Below are positions 25,438 through 38,245 of a DNA stretch of 64,000 bases, piece after piece. The stretch covers positions 310,001 through 374,000 of the forward strand of contig VWZL01000810.1 in the NCBI GenBank assembly GCA_013396915.1, given 5' to 3'. The notes beneath the pieces are model-generated. The model saw nothing but the letters and a program-made list of their open reading frames with translations. It ran no database searches and was not told the origin of the DNA. How positions within the stretch are numbered: the stretch's first letter is position 1; the number at the start of each line of letters is the position of its first letter. This DNA comes from Stercorarius parasiticus. Taxonomy: Eukaryota; Chordata; Aves; Charadriiformes; Stercorariidae. The position numbers and the translations under genes were made by a program.

Positions 25438-28400
25438 GTAAGGATTGCTCCAGCGATGCTGGATTTGTAGCTCAGATTCTTTATGTTGTCAAGGGGCCCC
25501 CACAAAACCCTGAGTCAGCACACGGGAAAGCTTATGGGAGGGGGATGTACCATGCTTAAGGACATGGCCGGAAAATCCTCATCCGAAAAATAGGTTCAGA
25601 TTCGGCTCCTCTGCAGCTAAAATCACTCTTTCACTCCCTGTCCATAAGCAAATGACAAACAAGATCACCAGGGCATGCCATTAGCTCTTTAGATATATAT
25701 ATATATATATGAGCTTAAACCTCCTACCCTCAAATACCATACCATCTAGCCTATAAGATGGCAGTTAAGTAAACAGCAGTTAGTATGTGTACGTTCAAAG
25801 ACCTGACCTGTTTAAACATACCATATTCTTTAAATCAAAGATAACGAGGCCTTGTGAAAAACCAGACTCCCGATATTGTAAATTATGGCAGCTCTTCAGT
25901 TCTTGGCACATTGTGTGAAAACTAGCCTTGCAAGAAACCAGCAACATTTTGGCAATGACGTGTGTTTAGAGGGAGATGATCCCCTGGAAACGGGGGCGTT
26001 TGGTCCCAGCTGAGTGGCACACAACTCTATATAACACCAGGAGTCAGAGCACTTTCTGCTGTGTCAGACGGCCATTAGCTTGCTCCATCACACAACAGGC
26101 CTCAGACCGAGATGTACGTAGGTGTCGCTTGTTCGCAGTGTGATTTATACGCCAAGCTACTGCGAGGGGTTGTTTTTTCATTTCTGCTGAGAGCATTGCA
26201 GGAGAGAAGGCTTAAGGTAATACAGGCTGTCACAGTTTCTCTCCCTGTCACACACATACATTATTTTTACACCTTCTTGCAAAGTCCCCTTGACTGTAGC
26301 CACTATCTGGATGGTTTCTTGCAACAGAAGTTCCTGGAAACAGCAAGAAAAAGTAGTAGAAAGGTGAATCTAATCTGTAGTTTATGCTGACGCATATGTC
26401 CCTTCAGATTTTTGTCCTAGTCTATTTAATTCATTGTTATAGTGAAAGATAAATTGACACACACTGTGTAAAATTGTGATGCCTTCTGGAGTGTAAGGCA
26501 GGTTTTTTCCAAAGACCTCCAGCTAGCTGTGTGGCTTAGGAGGTCAAAACAACCTTACAGTGGTATTTTTAGCTCAGCGAGCAGCAAGCACGATGGCAAT
26601 AAAGTTTAAACAGTCCTTTAAAATTTAGATGCTGTGCTTCATAAAACAAGTTAGGTGGACACGAGTTTGGTGTAGTGCTCCAGGCCAATGAAATAAATAC
26701 TTTTCAGCAATTCTCCTTTTTAATCTGTAGGAACATCCTATTTTTCTCATCTCACCAGATGAATAAATAGATTAAGAAATTCTTAGCGCTTCAGTCCCAA
26801 ATTGCTTTATGGATGCAAAGCAATAAATCCACACGACAGGTCTGAGAAGCAGAAACGTATGCTAGCGTGCTTCCGTGCCAGCATGGGAACAGAGCTCCGG
26901 AGCACTGCAGTTCCTCAGCTCAGATCACACAAGAGCTGGGAATAGAAGCTGGAAGTGGGACTTCTGCACATCGACTCCAAGATTCCCTGTATCGGGTCCT
27001 TTGCGGATGTCTGTCATCCTGCCTCCTCTGACACACCAGCATCTGCAAACTCACAGAAGGGAGCTCTGGAGTCCTTCATACTTCCCGGGGGCATTAGGGC
27101 TGTGTGAGCACAGCACGAGACAGCAGACCAAGCAGGTAGCTGCTGAACCGCAGTAACTCTCTGAACATCCTTTCTCCCTTAAACTCCATTCATTTGAGGT
27201 TCTTGGCCAGGATTTCCTGATTTTTGGCAGCCTGGCCAAAGCTGCTGCTGTGACTCCCCTCTGCCAGATGTGTGAAAATCCCGAAGCAATAGCCAAAGTC
27301 TTCATCTTCCACCAGGATAAAATATGCAGGAGGAAAAAGTGGGCACATGTAAGGAAGCACAGGTGTCTGAAATCCCTGACCTGCTCTGCAGAGCCGCAGT
27401 TGGAGATTTCCTTCCCTGATGGACACCAGACTGGGTGACGGTAGAGGGGTGGGGACACGATGACATGCTGGGAGTTGAGTGAATGTGAAGTGTCATTGTT
27501 CCATACAGTGGGCCAGGAGTCCCATTTCTTGACAGAGTTGGTCAGTACCTCATCAATGACGTTAGTAATGTAGGGAAGGAGCACTGGGTAGGGACCTCTG
27601 CGTCACAAAATAATCCAGTGCTCTGAAGGACAGGAAACTGGTATGACGGATGAGGTCGGGCTGTCCAAGTCAACAGTGCATCCAAAACCGAGGGTGAGGC
27701 TGCTCACCACAGAGGGTATTCACACTTTTCCCAGTGCTCTCCTTCAGCTACGTGCTGGGAATAACCTCAAGAGTTCAGCCCCGTGTCCACATCATCTTCA
27801 GGAAGGCGACAAAAGGACGGGCAGAAACGGGGGCCAAGAGGATGTTTGTTTAAGTGTCACTGAATTTGCTGGCAAATGTGTTCCCTTATTGCACCTACTG
27901 ACCGCTACAAAGCCACTGGCACAGAAAGAGTAGTTAGAGTTATTGGCTAACTGGAGACTTCACACAGCTTGCTTGCTAGATATGTTTGGTATTAGATCTC
28001 TATACTGAGTCGATGCGTCTAGACCGGATTTCTCCCTGCCTACACTCAGTTGGGGAAATCCAGAGGTTCTTACTCCTTCCTCAGCTCAGCAAATGCCATT
28101 GGGTCAATGGGAATTCACTGAGTGGGAAGGGGTGAGTCAAGCCCCTGGCCTTTGGAAGAGTGGCTTCTCTCTGCAAACCCAGACCGACAGAACTGCCTCC
28201 CTCTGATACTAACTTCTTCCCCAGAAAAGTCCACAGACGATTACCCTCATACCCCATCAGCTTCCACATTGACCACCAAAAACCAGTCTACTGCAAAAAG
28301 ACCATAATCTTAATCTCATAAGCATGTATAGCATGAACTAATACATCATGAGAGCCCTCAACACGCAGCCCAAGCAGTAGAGAGCTCCAAGAGCTCCTGC

Positions 28401-29232
28401 TACCATGGTGTGGCCTGATGTCTCCAGCACAACAGCACTAGTGCAACCAGTGCCTGTTACTGAGTTAACTTAGAGCAGTTGAAAGCTCTCTTTGGGTCCT
28501 GCAACAGGTTATAAAAAGGCCTTGCTTTTTGTCGGTGAACTACATAGAATTGCATTTGACATTAGCTGTGATCATAGATAAGACAACGAACGGGTCAGGT
28601 GGGTGAAATGGTGCATCATCTGCCCTGCCAGCTTTATGTTCTGACTGCCATGACAGGGTGAATTGAAAAAAAAATGTGTCTTGAGCAGATATTCTAAGAT
28701 TTGTAATCTGATTAGCTCCAGAGCCTTCACAAAAATCAAGACTGAGTCACTGCTGATTAAGCAAGAAAGGTCATGCAAAGTTACATAAATGTTCTCCTTT
28801 TTCTATGCAGCCTTAGTATAAGAAAATATAAGTTAATTTAGCTGTTAAAATATGCAAAGTCCTCAACTTGGAAGAAACATATAATTTTAACAGGTGCTTT
28901 CTAATGTTTGAAGTGGCTAAAATATAGTGTTATAAAAACAAACTCATGTTCAGGAAGTCTGTTACAATAAAAATTAAACTTTCCTCCAGGAGCTAGCTTG
29001 CTACAGTTCCACAGACTATTTCAGGAATCTCCTCTGCTCTGGGGGAGAATGTGGGGTGATCCCCCTTAATTCCTTATGGGTGGAAATGTAAACACCCATC
29101 AACCTTTATCCTTCATTTCCAAGCGAGAAGAGTAGGAACACTGGGAACATTGATAACAGTTGGTGAGAAGGAAGCCCAAATTTTATGTGAAGTCATGACT
29201 CTATCTTTAATTTTGGTGTGTTGTCTTGACAG
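25438..29232 (+). other. Intron between receptor exons 2 and 3 (3.8 kb)
   Basis: Bordered by gtaagg and cttgacag. It contains an AT microsatellite and a 177-codon minus-strand open frame (27051-27584) that I do not recognise and take as chance or an old pseudogene. Nothing else is supported. Confidence 0.85.
25693..25710. repeat. AT dinucleotide microsatellite
   Basis: Nine uninterrupted AT units. Confidence 0.9.
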
Positions 29233-29444
29233 AGGAGCATCTTCTGTAAGCTGGCTTTTGAGGGAGGACCAGAAGGAAGATCCTCGGGTGCACATCAGTA
29301 ATTGTCGCAATAACACAAGGCAAAGCTGCAGCATGCTTGTCCTCAAGAAAGTCATAGCTAACGACACCGGTTACTTCACCTGCATTCGTGATGACTCCCC
29401 ATCTAATGAGGATCTCATGGCCAGGATTTATGTGTTTGTCAAAG
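29233..29444 (+). CDS. KDRL: VEGFR-like exon 3: second half of Ig domain 1
   Basis: A 212-nt exon sits between acceptor tcttgacag and donor gtaaga, phase 2 in and phase 1 out. It supplies the Ig1 tryptophan (SVSWLL), a Cys pair (NCRNNTRQSC) at the place where KDR and FLT1 also have two cysteines six to eight residues apart, and the Ig F-strand signature VIANDTGYFTC, very close to the KDR sequence around VIGNDTG. It ends in IYVFVK, matching the family's IYVYVQ. Sequons are NNT and NDT. Unspliced reading continues about 15 codons into the intron to a stop near 29489. Confidence 0.93.
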
Positions 29445-32400
29445 GTAAGAATTTCACTTTATTTTGTTGTTATGGCTTTTTGGTAATATAAGTTGTATTC
29501 AACTGTGGGATCTGTGCTAGGTAAAACAAGCAACCCAATTCAGATGCTTTCGCAAATCCCACCTCCCCACCGGCCCAGTGCTGGAGCAAGCACCAGCTTT
29601 GACACTTTGAAGAGGCTGGATATATTTGGATTTTCATGCCAGCTGAATTCACAGGGACCCAGATGCAAGAACCAGAAATTACCCATCTTGTTCAATTCCG
29701 GGACTTGAAAACTAGATTGTCCCATTCAGTTTTGTATTTCAAATAAGTGATACACTGATTTCTTTAAACCTCTTTTCCTTTTCTTTTCCTTTTAAGACCA
29801 AAACCTTTCATCCTAAAGGGTTTTGCTGTCACAGTTCTTTTCCTAAGATTCTTCCTGAATTCACAAGTCCTTTCTTTTTCCTTTCCTTCCCAGGCATGAA
29901 ACGCCCCAACAACATTCTCTTTCTCCTACACGTTAGTATACTGCTTTGCCCTTCACATCTGTGAGACATACTTAGCAAAGCAGGATGACTGCATTACTTA
30001 TATTTTATTGTAAAAAATGGCCCATTGCTCATTTTTGTCCTCTTTGAGCTACCTCTCCCCCGTGCATCAGAATCATTGAGTTCACATCCAATAATAAATA
30101 CAAGCAGAAAATTCAGAGGAGTGTGGTCCTCTGTGATTAAGTGAATGATACATACTGAACAACCGTTTCAATAATATGAATTTTTGTTCGAAGAATATTC
30201 CCCCAAAATGCTGATATTTTTTTCAAATTCTACTTGACAAATGCATTACTAAACCACTGAATCATCTTGGATCTTCCAAGCTGAGACTGGGAGTAGTCAG
30301 ATAAAGGAGCTGACTTTTAGTGTCTTGAATAGGGGATGACATGAACTCCTTTGGTGCTGAACAGGCTTACTGTTCAGTTCCCCACAAATTCATGAAAATG
30401 AATTAACTTCATTTTTCTAGTAAATGCTAAAATATGATTCTTTGAATCCTTTCACTAAAACACATGCTAGACAGGCAACGAGTTTGTCTGATATTACTTG
30501 AATAGTTCAGCAAACATACTTACAGAGAACACGTGTTTGCTGGGCAGCTCTGATAATCTCATGGAACTGCTAATGATGGTGAAACCACCACGAGGCGTGA
30601 TGTCCATCCCAAGGGGATTGTGATACACCTACATGGCTAAATTCAACTTCTGCACTACTAGGTGAGCACACCTGTTTGATTCACATGGATGACATTTTCC
30701 TGGCTCTTTATGTCTGTTGAAAATAGTCCCTTTCTACCCTTATCCTGCTTTCCCAGCAAGTCTTCCTCTTATCGGAAAGTAGCTTTTTGGTGTTACTTGT
30801 TAGTTCCTGCAGTCATTTTTTTCTCCCTTTCCATTTCCCTTTTCTGATTTTTCCTTGTTACTCTAAGCCCTGGTTGCTTTATCCACCCTAGTTCTTGTGC
30901 AGAGCTGTTTCCTTTTCTCATTACACACCGCTCAGATGCCCCACATCTCATATTGTTAACCCAGCCCAATGCCTACGCTTCAGGAAATGATGCATTGAAA
31001 ACTCCAGTCTCTATCCTGATTCAGTGCCCTGGCTGGCTACCCAGGCCTTCATTACTCTATGGCGGGAGCACGTGCAGGAAATCTTATGGATCTTTTGGGA
31101 CCGCCGGAGCGTTTTCCCTAAGAAAATATCTCAAGTTATGAAACGCTTACCGGCGATGCACTTGGAACAGTACTAATCTAAAAAAAAATCGCAGGATGTC
31201 CTCTTGCTTGCCTGAGACTGCCGTGCCAAGGTTCCCCTGAAAAACAGCTCTGGATGGCTGTTTTCTCTAAATCCCCCTCCAAGATCGTCCTCTCGCAGAT
31301 GCAATTTAATTGTGTCATACGCCCTCCCTCCTCTAAAAGCTCTTACTCAGCATCCTGTGCTTTAAAAGTTGTTGCAGGAAAAGTGGGTAGAAAATGAACC
31401 ACCTTGTACTACGCACTCCACGGGTGAAGGAGTGAGAAAGGCAAGTCAGTGGGGATTGCTCTGGTCCATGTCTTAGCGGGCCAGCGGCTCATCCATCCCA
31501 AAGCCAAGCTCTGCCACGGCAGTTCGGTCTATAAACTTGCAAGTGCTTGCTGGGATCCAGCCAGTCTGAGGAAGCTGCTTTGCCCCAGTGAAATGAAGCT
31601 ATTTATACTTCGGCCTGGATGTCCTCAGGGCACGCGCTTCCTCCCATTCAGTTCCTGTGTATATTTGTTGAACGCCAGCAGGCTGTTTTGGGGACAAGAA
31701 AGCTGTTCTTCAGTGAGGGCTCTATGAATTGTGGAGTTAAGCAAGGCGTTCAGAACCTACCTACAATTTTCTTCAATATTTAAACATGCCTTTTTAAGGT
31801 AATTGGCCCGACAGCATCTGGGCATCATGGAGAAACCCATCAGTGAAGAAACTCACAGTTCCCTGTGAGTGCCAGAGAAGGGTGAGGTCCAAAAGACATC
31901 TCTCCAGACATTTTGTGGAGAGAGCAAGTGCTCAGCAGGGTGTTTATGAGACTGAGCCAGGTGGAGTGAGAAGATGTTGAGCCAGACCCCGAAGGCTGGA
32001 GATTCCTCTGAGGTTACAAGCCGTTATTGCCAAAAAAGGAAGGGGAATGGTATTTTTTCCCTTCGTTCCTGGCCTGCTGCTTGACACCGAAATGAGAACA
32101 TGATTGTATCGGAAGCCCTGCTTATTGGCTATTATTTCCTGTGCTTGCTTCTGTTTTTACAGCCTCCCTGGTGGAGTGTCTAAGCTCTGTCAGAATCTGG
32201 CATTCAGCAGCTCTCCCCCCCAGTGCAATTGAGCTGTGACCCCTGCACATCAGGCAGACCATAAGGGACCCGCAGGCGGCAGGGTCAGCCGCCATGCCTC
32301 AGCTGCGCACTGACAGTCTGGAGGGAGGGAGAGCTCAGGATCTTAATCCTGAATAATTGTTCCCGAGGCCTTTTCTGCTTCCCGCTGCAGCTGCGAGTCC

Positions 32401-35400
32401 CAAGGATCATAATTAAAAAACGAGACAACCCCTTTCTCCTGTTGCCCATCTCCTTGTTGAAAACACACGTAGCTTAGGGCTGGAACCGAAATAGTCGGGT
32501 GTTTTTTAACTGCGTTGTTTAGCTTCATTGCGACTCGAGGGATAACCTCTGCAGTGAAAGGCAGCCTCTGGTGGCACACGGCGCTGCAGCGCTGACCGGG
32601 AAGAGCAGCCAAGCAACTCTCTGGTGGCTGCTGTCAGAGAAGAGGGCGAACGGGGGAAGCTCACCCTCCGTCCACAGAATCTGCTGTCTCTGCTGAGCCA
32701 GTTCTGGACCAGACGCAGTAAGGACAAGTCTTCCCTGCAAACTAGCTGCCTACGTAGCAGCCCACGTCAGAAAATCTCATGTGGATGGCATTTCCACCGC
32801 AAATGCTGCCAAAGCCAGCTAGCCAATGTCATTTGCTTCTATCTCTCTCCTGCAATTACCCTTCCCAACCAAATGGATACTTCCCTGTGAGGAACACACT
32901 CATTTATTTCAACCTTTGAGATCCCTGTGCCAAAGGAAAGGGCAGGCTGTCTATTTTGTGTTAAAATACAGCGAGCCCTCTCTACAATGTTTCCTAGGGC
33001 ACAGATAAAATTTAACATGGCTTAGAGGAGGTGGAAAAAAAGACAAATCAAGTAGAGATTCGCTCCACCTTCCCAAAGGGCTTTCCCAGGCCCCAACCTA
33101 GACAGAAGTCAGGACTTGCAGCTCTCAGCTATTTGGAATACTGTTACTGTCAGCAAAGCAACTGTCTCAAAGTAAGATAGTCCTCAGGGCATCAGCTGGA
33201 AGAGCTCCCTGTACCAGCTGAAACGCTGCTTCAGCTTTCACAGTGATTTCCCCTTGCAGCCCTTAGCTCTATGTAGCAGTCAGGGATTTGCTACACCTTT
33301 TTGTACCACTCAAAGCATCAGCAGGAAGGAGCATGAGCTCAATTCTGTTTTGCTTCCGTCCGCCAAAATCTCGTCTGACATTATTACTGTGGGAACTGGA
33401 ACTGGTCACATCTTGCCAAATAGTGTCCAGAAAAGTTCATCCGACTTCCCAAGCTGTGCTCTGACTCCTGTCCACGCACCCCAGTAGTGCTGCTCTGCGG
33501 GAACTGCAGGGCTGAAGGAGGCCATCTCCTCCTCGCAGGCGTGGGACGAGCAGGCCAGCAACAGACAGCTTCTATTATTATTTATGCAAAGCAGGACTGT
33601 TATTCTGTTTCTTGAAATAACTATGGCCATGATAGGGCTGGTTCTCAAATAACTACTGCAGAAAAACATGAGTCCCGCCTTCTCTGATACTGTAATTGGC
33701 ACAAAACAATGTAAGTGAGCCCAATACATCAGCGTTGGCTGCCACAAGGGTCTAAGTCCACTGGGGCAGAATCACCAATTCCTGTTTGTGCCTAGTGTGG
33801 TTCACTCTTTGAACTCACAGATTGGTGGACATTTTAAGCGTCTTCCCACCCAGAGCACTTCAGCTGCTGGTGTTTCACCATCTCAGTGTTACTGTGAGTT
33901 AGGAACACGGCAGGACTGAAGGAGTAATTTGTTTCCATACATTCGGTTTTCAGCACTGATGTTTGCAGGAACACAGTGTAACTAGAAGATACCCCTGCAG
34001 AGAATTTGAGTTCTGGCTCCTTCTAAAGTTCATACGGACACCATGAAGCACCAGCACTGCAGGCTTGAGCCATAGCGCACTCCTGCCAGGAGCCCAGAGC
34101 ACAAGAACTGGAAATCCAAGTTTTCCGTGAAGCAAGACAGACTTTTATATGGGAGCGCAAGTCCTGTTAAGGCCATTCTGAAGGAAAAAAGGGGGATGCA
34201 TCTAAGCAGCTTGTCCTGTGTGAGCATGCATCTCACTGCTAGTCAGCTCCAGCAGCAAGGCATCCCCAAGGAATGGTGTGAGGTCTCCCTTGCTACTGCA
34301 AAGAATGAGGAGAGATGGTACAAGTACTACACCAGGGCAGAGTCTACCATCAACCACAGCCTCTGCTTTCTCAAAAGGTGCAGCCCAGACACGTGAAGCC
34401 CCATCTTCTTCATCCCTTCCCCACTAAGAGAAATCTAAAGAGGATGGAAGTGCATGAAAGCACCCCTCACATGAGATCATATTTTGGTTCTGATGTTCTC
34501 TGAAGCTGATTTCTGCCTCCTTAATTCTCTTGACAGTTCACAGAGATAATCCGAATGTGAGACGCAGAAATGCAGGGCCAGGGTGACAGCCCTGACTCGG
34601 GCTTTGGCTTGCTTTCCAGAAGATATTACCAGTGAGAACAGAGTTGGAGCTGCATTTCTTCTTTCTTTCACGCTGGAGACACCGAGACAGCTCCACTTGC
34701 TGCCAGACACTCAGCAAGCTGAGATAGGCAAATGCTGTCCTGTCTGCTCAGCACGGAGCCCAGCTGATAAGCTGGCTGTCTCACACACACACACTGGCGG
34801 AAAGGTTTGGCACTGTATCCCAGTTAACAGTGTTCAGGGCCACATGACGTGGGAATACAGGCTATGTCACTGGGCAGGACCCTCTCTGTTGTCCCTCAAG
34901 TACTAAGGGCTGGATCCAAGGGAAAGTAAGATGCTCTCCATTCTGAATCAAGACATTCGGTACCTTCAAATCATATCCTAAAGGGTCACTTTTAAGTGGA
35001 GGAGCCTTGTAAGATATGATGGTGAGTGAGCAGCATAAGTTCTTGGCTCTAAGTCAGTGACAGCACTTGACACCCCATCAGGAAGAGGTAACAATCCCCT
35101 CTTTCTCATTGATAAAGAATTTATAAATGAAAATTATACACATAATTCCCCAACTTCTTCCTTCCCGTTTCTTATCCACTCAGTAATTGCTAATTGCTGA
35201 ACCTCACGCAAGCTCTGCAGCTGGCGGCAGCTAACGTAGGAGACTTGCTCTTAATGATGGGACTTCAGGCAAAGCTGGTCAATATTTTCTACAAAGTCTA
35301 TGCCTGTCTAAAGTCTAGTGTTGTGGGGAGTCAGAATTTATTAATTCTTCTGAAGTCTGAAAGACAATTTCAGCCAAAGTATGGAGACTCATTTTTTTAA

Positions 35401-36814
35401 AAAAAATAAATCTTTCCATGTTGTCTTTTATTTGTTTGGCAACGAGAAGCATTTTGCTTCCACAATTTTTGAAGTAACACTTTTTAAAGTAATATTTTTC
35501 TCTACAAATATTCCCCTGTTGCTAACAGTAATCTCCAGGGGAAGAATGTATTTCGTTTGACCAAAACAGAATGCTTCGTGTTGACTCAGAATGGCTTCTG
35601 GGGGTTTTGCAGTCACTTTTGTTTTGCCTTAAGATAAAATATTCTGCTTTCTGTTTAATCTAAACGTTCCACCTCCAATTCTTTTCATTGGCCTGCCAAA
35701 CTGAAAAGTCCTTTATTTTCAAAGATCCAGTTTCAAAACAAGTGACTTTATAGAAGTTACTCCTGTACCTAGAAACAGCTTTGATGGGTTACCAGGAGGA
35801 ATACAGCAGACCAGGCAATTTCCTTGTAAAGCTTTCCAAAATACTTTGACCAAAGTGTCACTTAACTGCTAATGATCCTATTAACATAAAGAACAGATTA
35901 TAAACCTCCTCGAAGTGTTTTTGACCTTGAGGAAGACAAACTTCATGGGGATTATGTCAAAACATGCACTTAAAGAACCTGTGAAACTCTGCCCAGGCTT
36001 CCCAGCTAAGGTATGACTGAATGAAGAAAATAAATGGTGAGGGTGAGACAATTATCTTTAGCAGCAAGAACGTGAGAAGCAACTTGAGAACATTTAGGAA
36101 TTTCACAGACATGAACAGCCATGGATGACTGTCCTCAAAGGCCATTTAGTGCTTATTATCTCTGTGGGGTGATGGATAGTATCTGAAGGGAGCGGCGATG
36201 TTAACTCCATGGCTTTAGATATAATACAAATATCATGAGACAAATTGCCATCACGGTGTATGAAACGTGAACAGAAATGAAAAGCAATGAAAATCTTGTA
36301 CAAAATCCTCTGTGTGCATCCAAGGAGGATGTGTCGAACACACGGGCAGGTGATACAGTGCTGAAAAGAGCTGTAGGAGAGAGCCTGACCCTACAACATG
36401 CCGAGTTCCCGGGGTGCAGTGCTGAGGGCTTTCAAGTTCCTCCGCTTCATCAGCGGGATGGGGCCGTGAGCCCTCTGGAGTGTGGGACTCACACGGCAAG
36501 TGAGCATGACATAATTACAGAGCTCCTCCACTTCTTGGTAGATAGTCACCTATATTACAGATAACACGAAACAAAAGAACAGATGTCAGCGCAAGGTGAA
36601 GGAGTCCCGTATCTGTGCTCGCATGCTGTCACTGCGGAGGCTTGAAGAGAGAACTGCACGTTCCCCAGTCCATTGCTATTACACTGCTGAGTTAAAAGGG
36701 ACCCTCCCTAAGCTCATCTCAAGCAGCAATTAATCTCCACCTAGACAGAATGAGAATTTACACATGAAGGGCTTCACTGCCTGAAGGTAAACAATGTTCT
36801 TGTAGGCACTTGAC

Positions 36815-37085
36815 CTTTGAGTCACTTTGGTGGGCGGCCTGCTGGATTCTTCTGCCTGGCTCTGTCCCGTCCCGATGGCTGCACCGCGGGCTGCCTTCCC
36901 CTCCGCTGTCCCGCTGCCTCTGCTTCCTTTGCCTTGCTCTTTGTGTTCCCTCTGGAGCCACGCTGGGTCAACAGCAACACCCCAGTCTGGCTGCAGCTTC
37001 CTGCAAACTTGCCCTGCCCCGCAGAGCCAGCCGGGCTGAGACCCCGGGGAAGGGGCTCTTCCCTCGCCTTCGAGCCGGTGCTGCA
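36815..37085. other. GC- and CpG-rich patch inside an intron
   Basis: Base composition rises well above the flanks, with several CpGs (cccgtcccgatgg, accgcggg, ccggggaagg). Long open frames on both strands (204 codons plus, 134 minus) follow from the low density of stop codons in GC-rich DNA. No recognisable protein is encoded. It could be a regulatory element or an old retroposed fragment. Confidence 0.35.
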
Positions 37086-38180
37086 GACAATAAGTCCCTA
37101 ATGTGCTCCAGCTCTTGTCTTTCTTCACATACAATGAGCTTTGCAGCCCACAGTAAATTATTCTTTTTAATTATCTTATGGGAATTGATAGGTGTTTCCT
37201 TATGGGGGAGATCCACAGGGCATGTTACCTTCCCAACGCAGGAGGAACCGATGTGCCAAGCTACAGGGAAATTCCCTCTTTTCACAAAGGGTTTCTTTGC
37301 TGAGATTTTTTTCCCTCAGAGTTCGGTGCTAGTAACTGCCGAGTTTCCAAGTCTTGTACTGCAGGACGGCACCTGCGTTTCCCATGCCACAGCTCTCCAA
37401 ATTGCAGCAGTTGAGTGCAATTGATTTACACCATCTGGAATTAGAGATCGTCCTTGAGGCTGAGGTTATCATTTTTAACGAACAGTGACCCTGTCCCTTT
37501 TGTTTCAAGAAGTTCTGTCTCTGAGAGACTTTTTTACAAGGAGTTAACTGATTGCTGATTAACTTAAGGTGGTGAACATGTTTGTAATGCTGGCAGTGAC
37601 GCTCCCGATGTTCCAGCAGATCATTTTTCCATGCCAGAGTCAGTCTGAACTACTTAGGAGTTTCATGAAGGATTCAGTTTTTTGGCTGCACAAACCATAA
37701 CAAAGGTATCAGCTGGCAGTTGATTAGTTCCCTAGTCAGTATTTATTCTTTGTCATTTTGTTAAGATCCGAAGCTGAGCCACTTTCTATTTACTTATCTG
37801 TTAAGTGAACGGCCCAGCTGCCTGGAAAGCGCTGGTGCTCGGAGCGTCTCCGTCCCAAGGCACGTGGAGTCAGCTCGCTCCTGCTTATGGGGTTGATGAT
37901 ATTATTTTTTCTTTTGCACAGAATTTCACTGTTAGGGAGAAAGAAAAAAGCCTCCCTGGCCTCACTGACATAGCCAAGGTTGTTTAGTGAGCGCTTGACC
38001 TTCACCTGCAATCGCCTTTGCCTTTTTTCCAGGGTCATTCTCCCCTGATGGCCAAAGCGCAGCCCGAACCTCAGGTTTAAGCTCTCATATCAAAACGGTG
38101 GGAGTTTAGCCCTGCAACCAGCTGCCATATTACCATTGTCACTTTAGGAGCTGCTCTGCTGACTCACACAGATATCTTGC

Positions 38181-38245
38181 CCTGTTTCAATATTCCAATT
38201 CCAATATTCCAATTTCGGTATTCCAATATTGCAGACTGAAACAGG
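38181..38245. repeat. Imperfect inverted repeat enclosing ATTCCAAT tandem units
   Basis: CCTGTTTCA at 38181-38189 is the reverse complement of TGAAACAGG at 38237-38245. Inside the arms, CAATATT near 38188 pairs with AATATTG near 38225, and three copies of the word ATTCCAAT lie between. A hairpin with a small bulge is possible. Confidence 0.6.

Noticed and set aside
36810..37424. 204-codon plus-strand open frame, with a 134-codon frame opposite it
   Set aside because: Both lie in a GC-rich patch where stops are rare. No domain, no Ig or kinase character, no consistent splice borders. A frame of this size is near chance expectation for the window.
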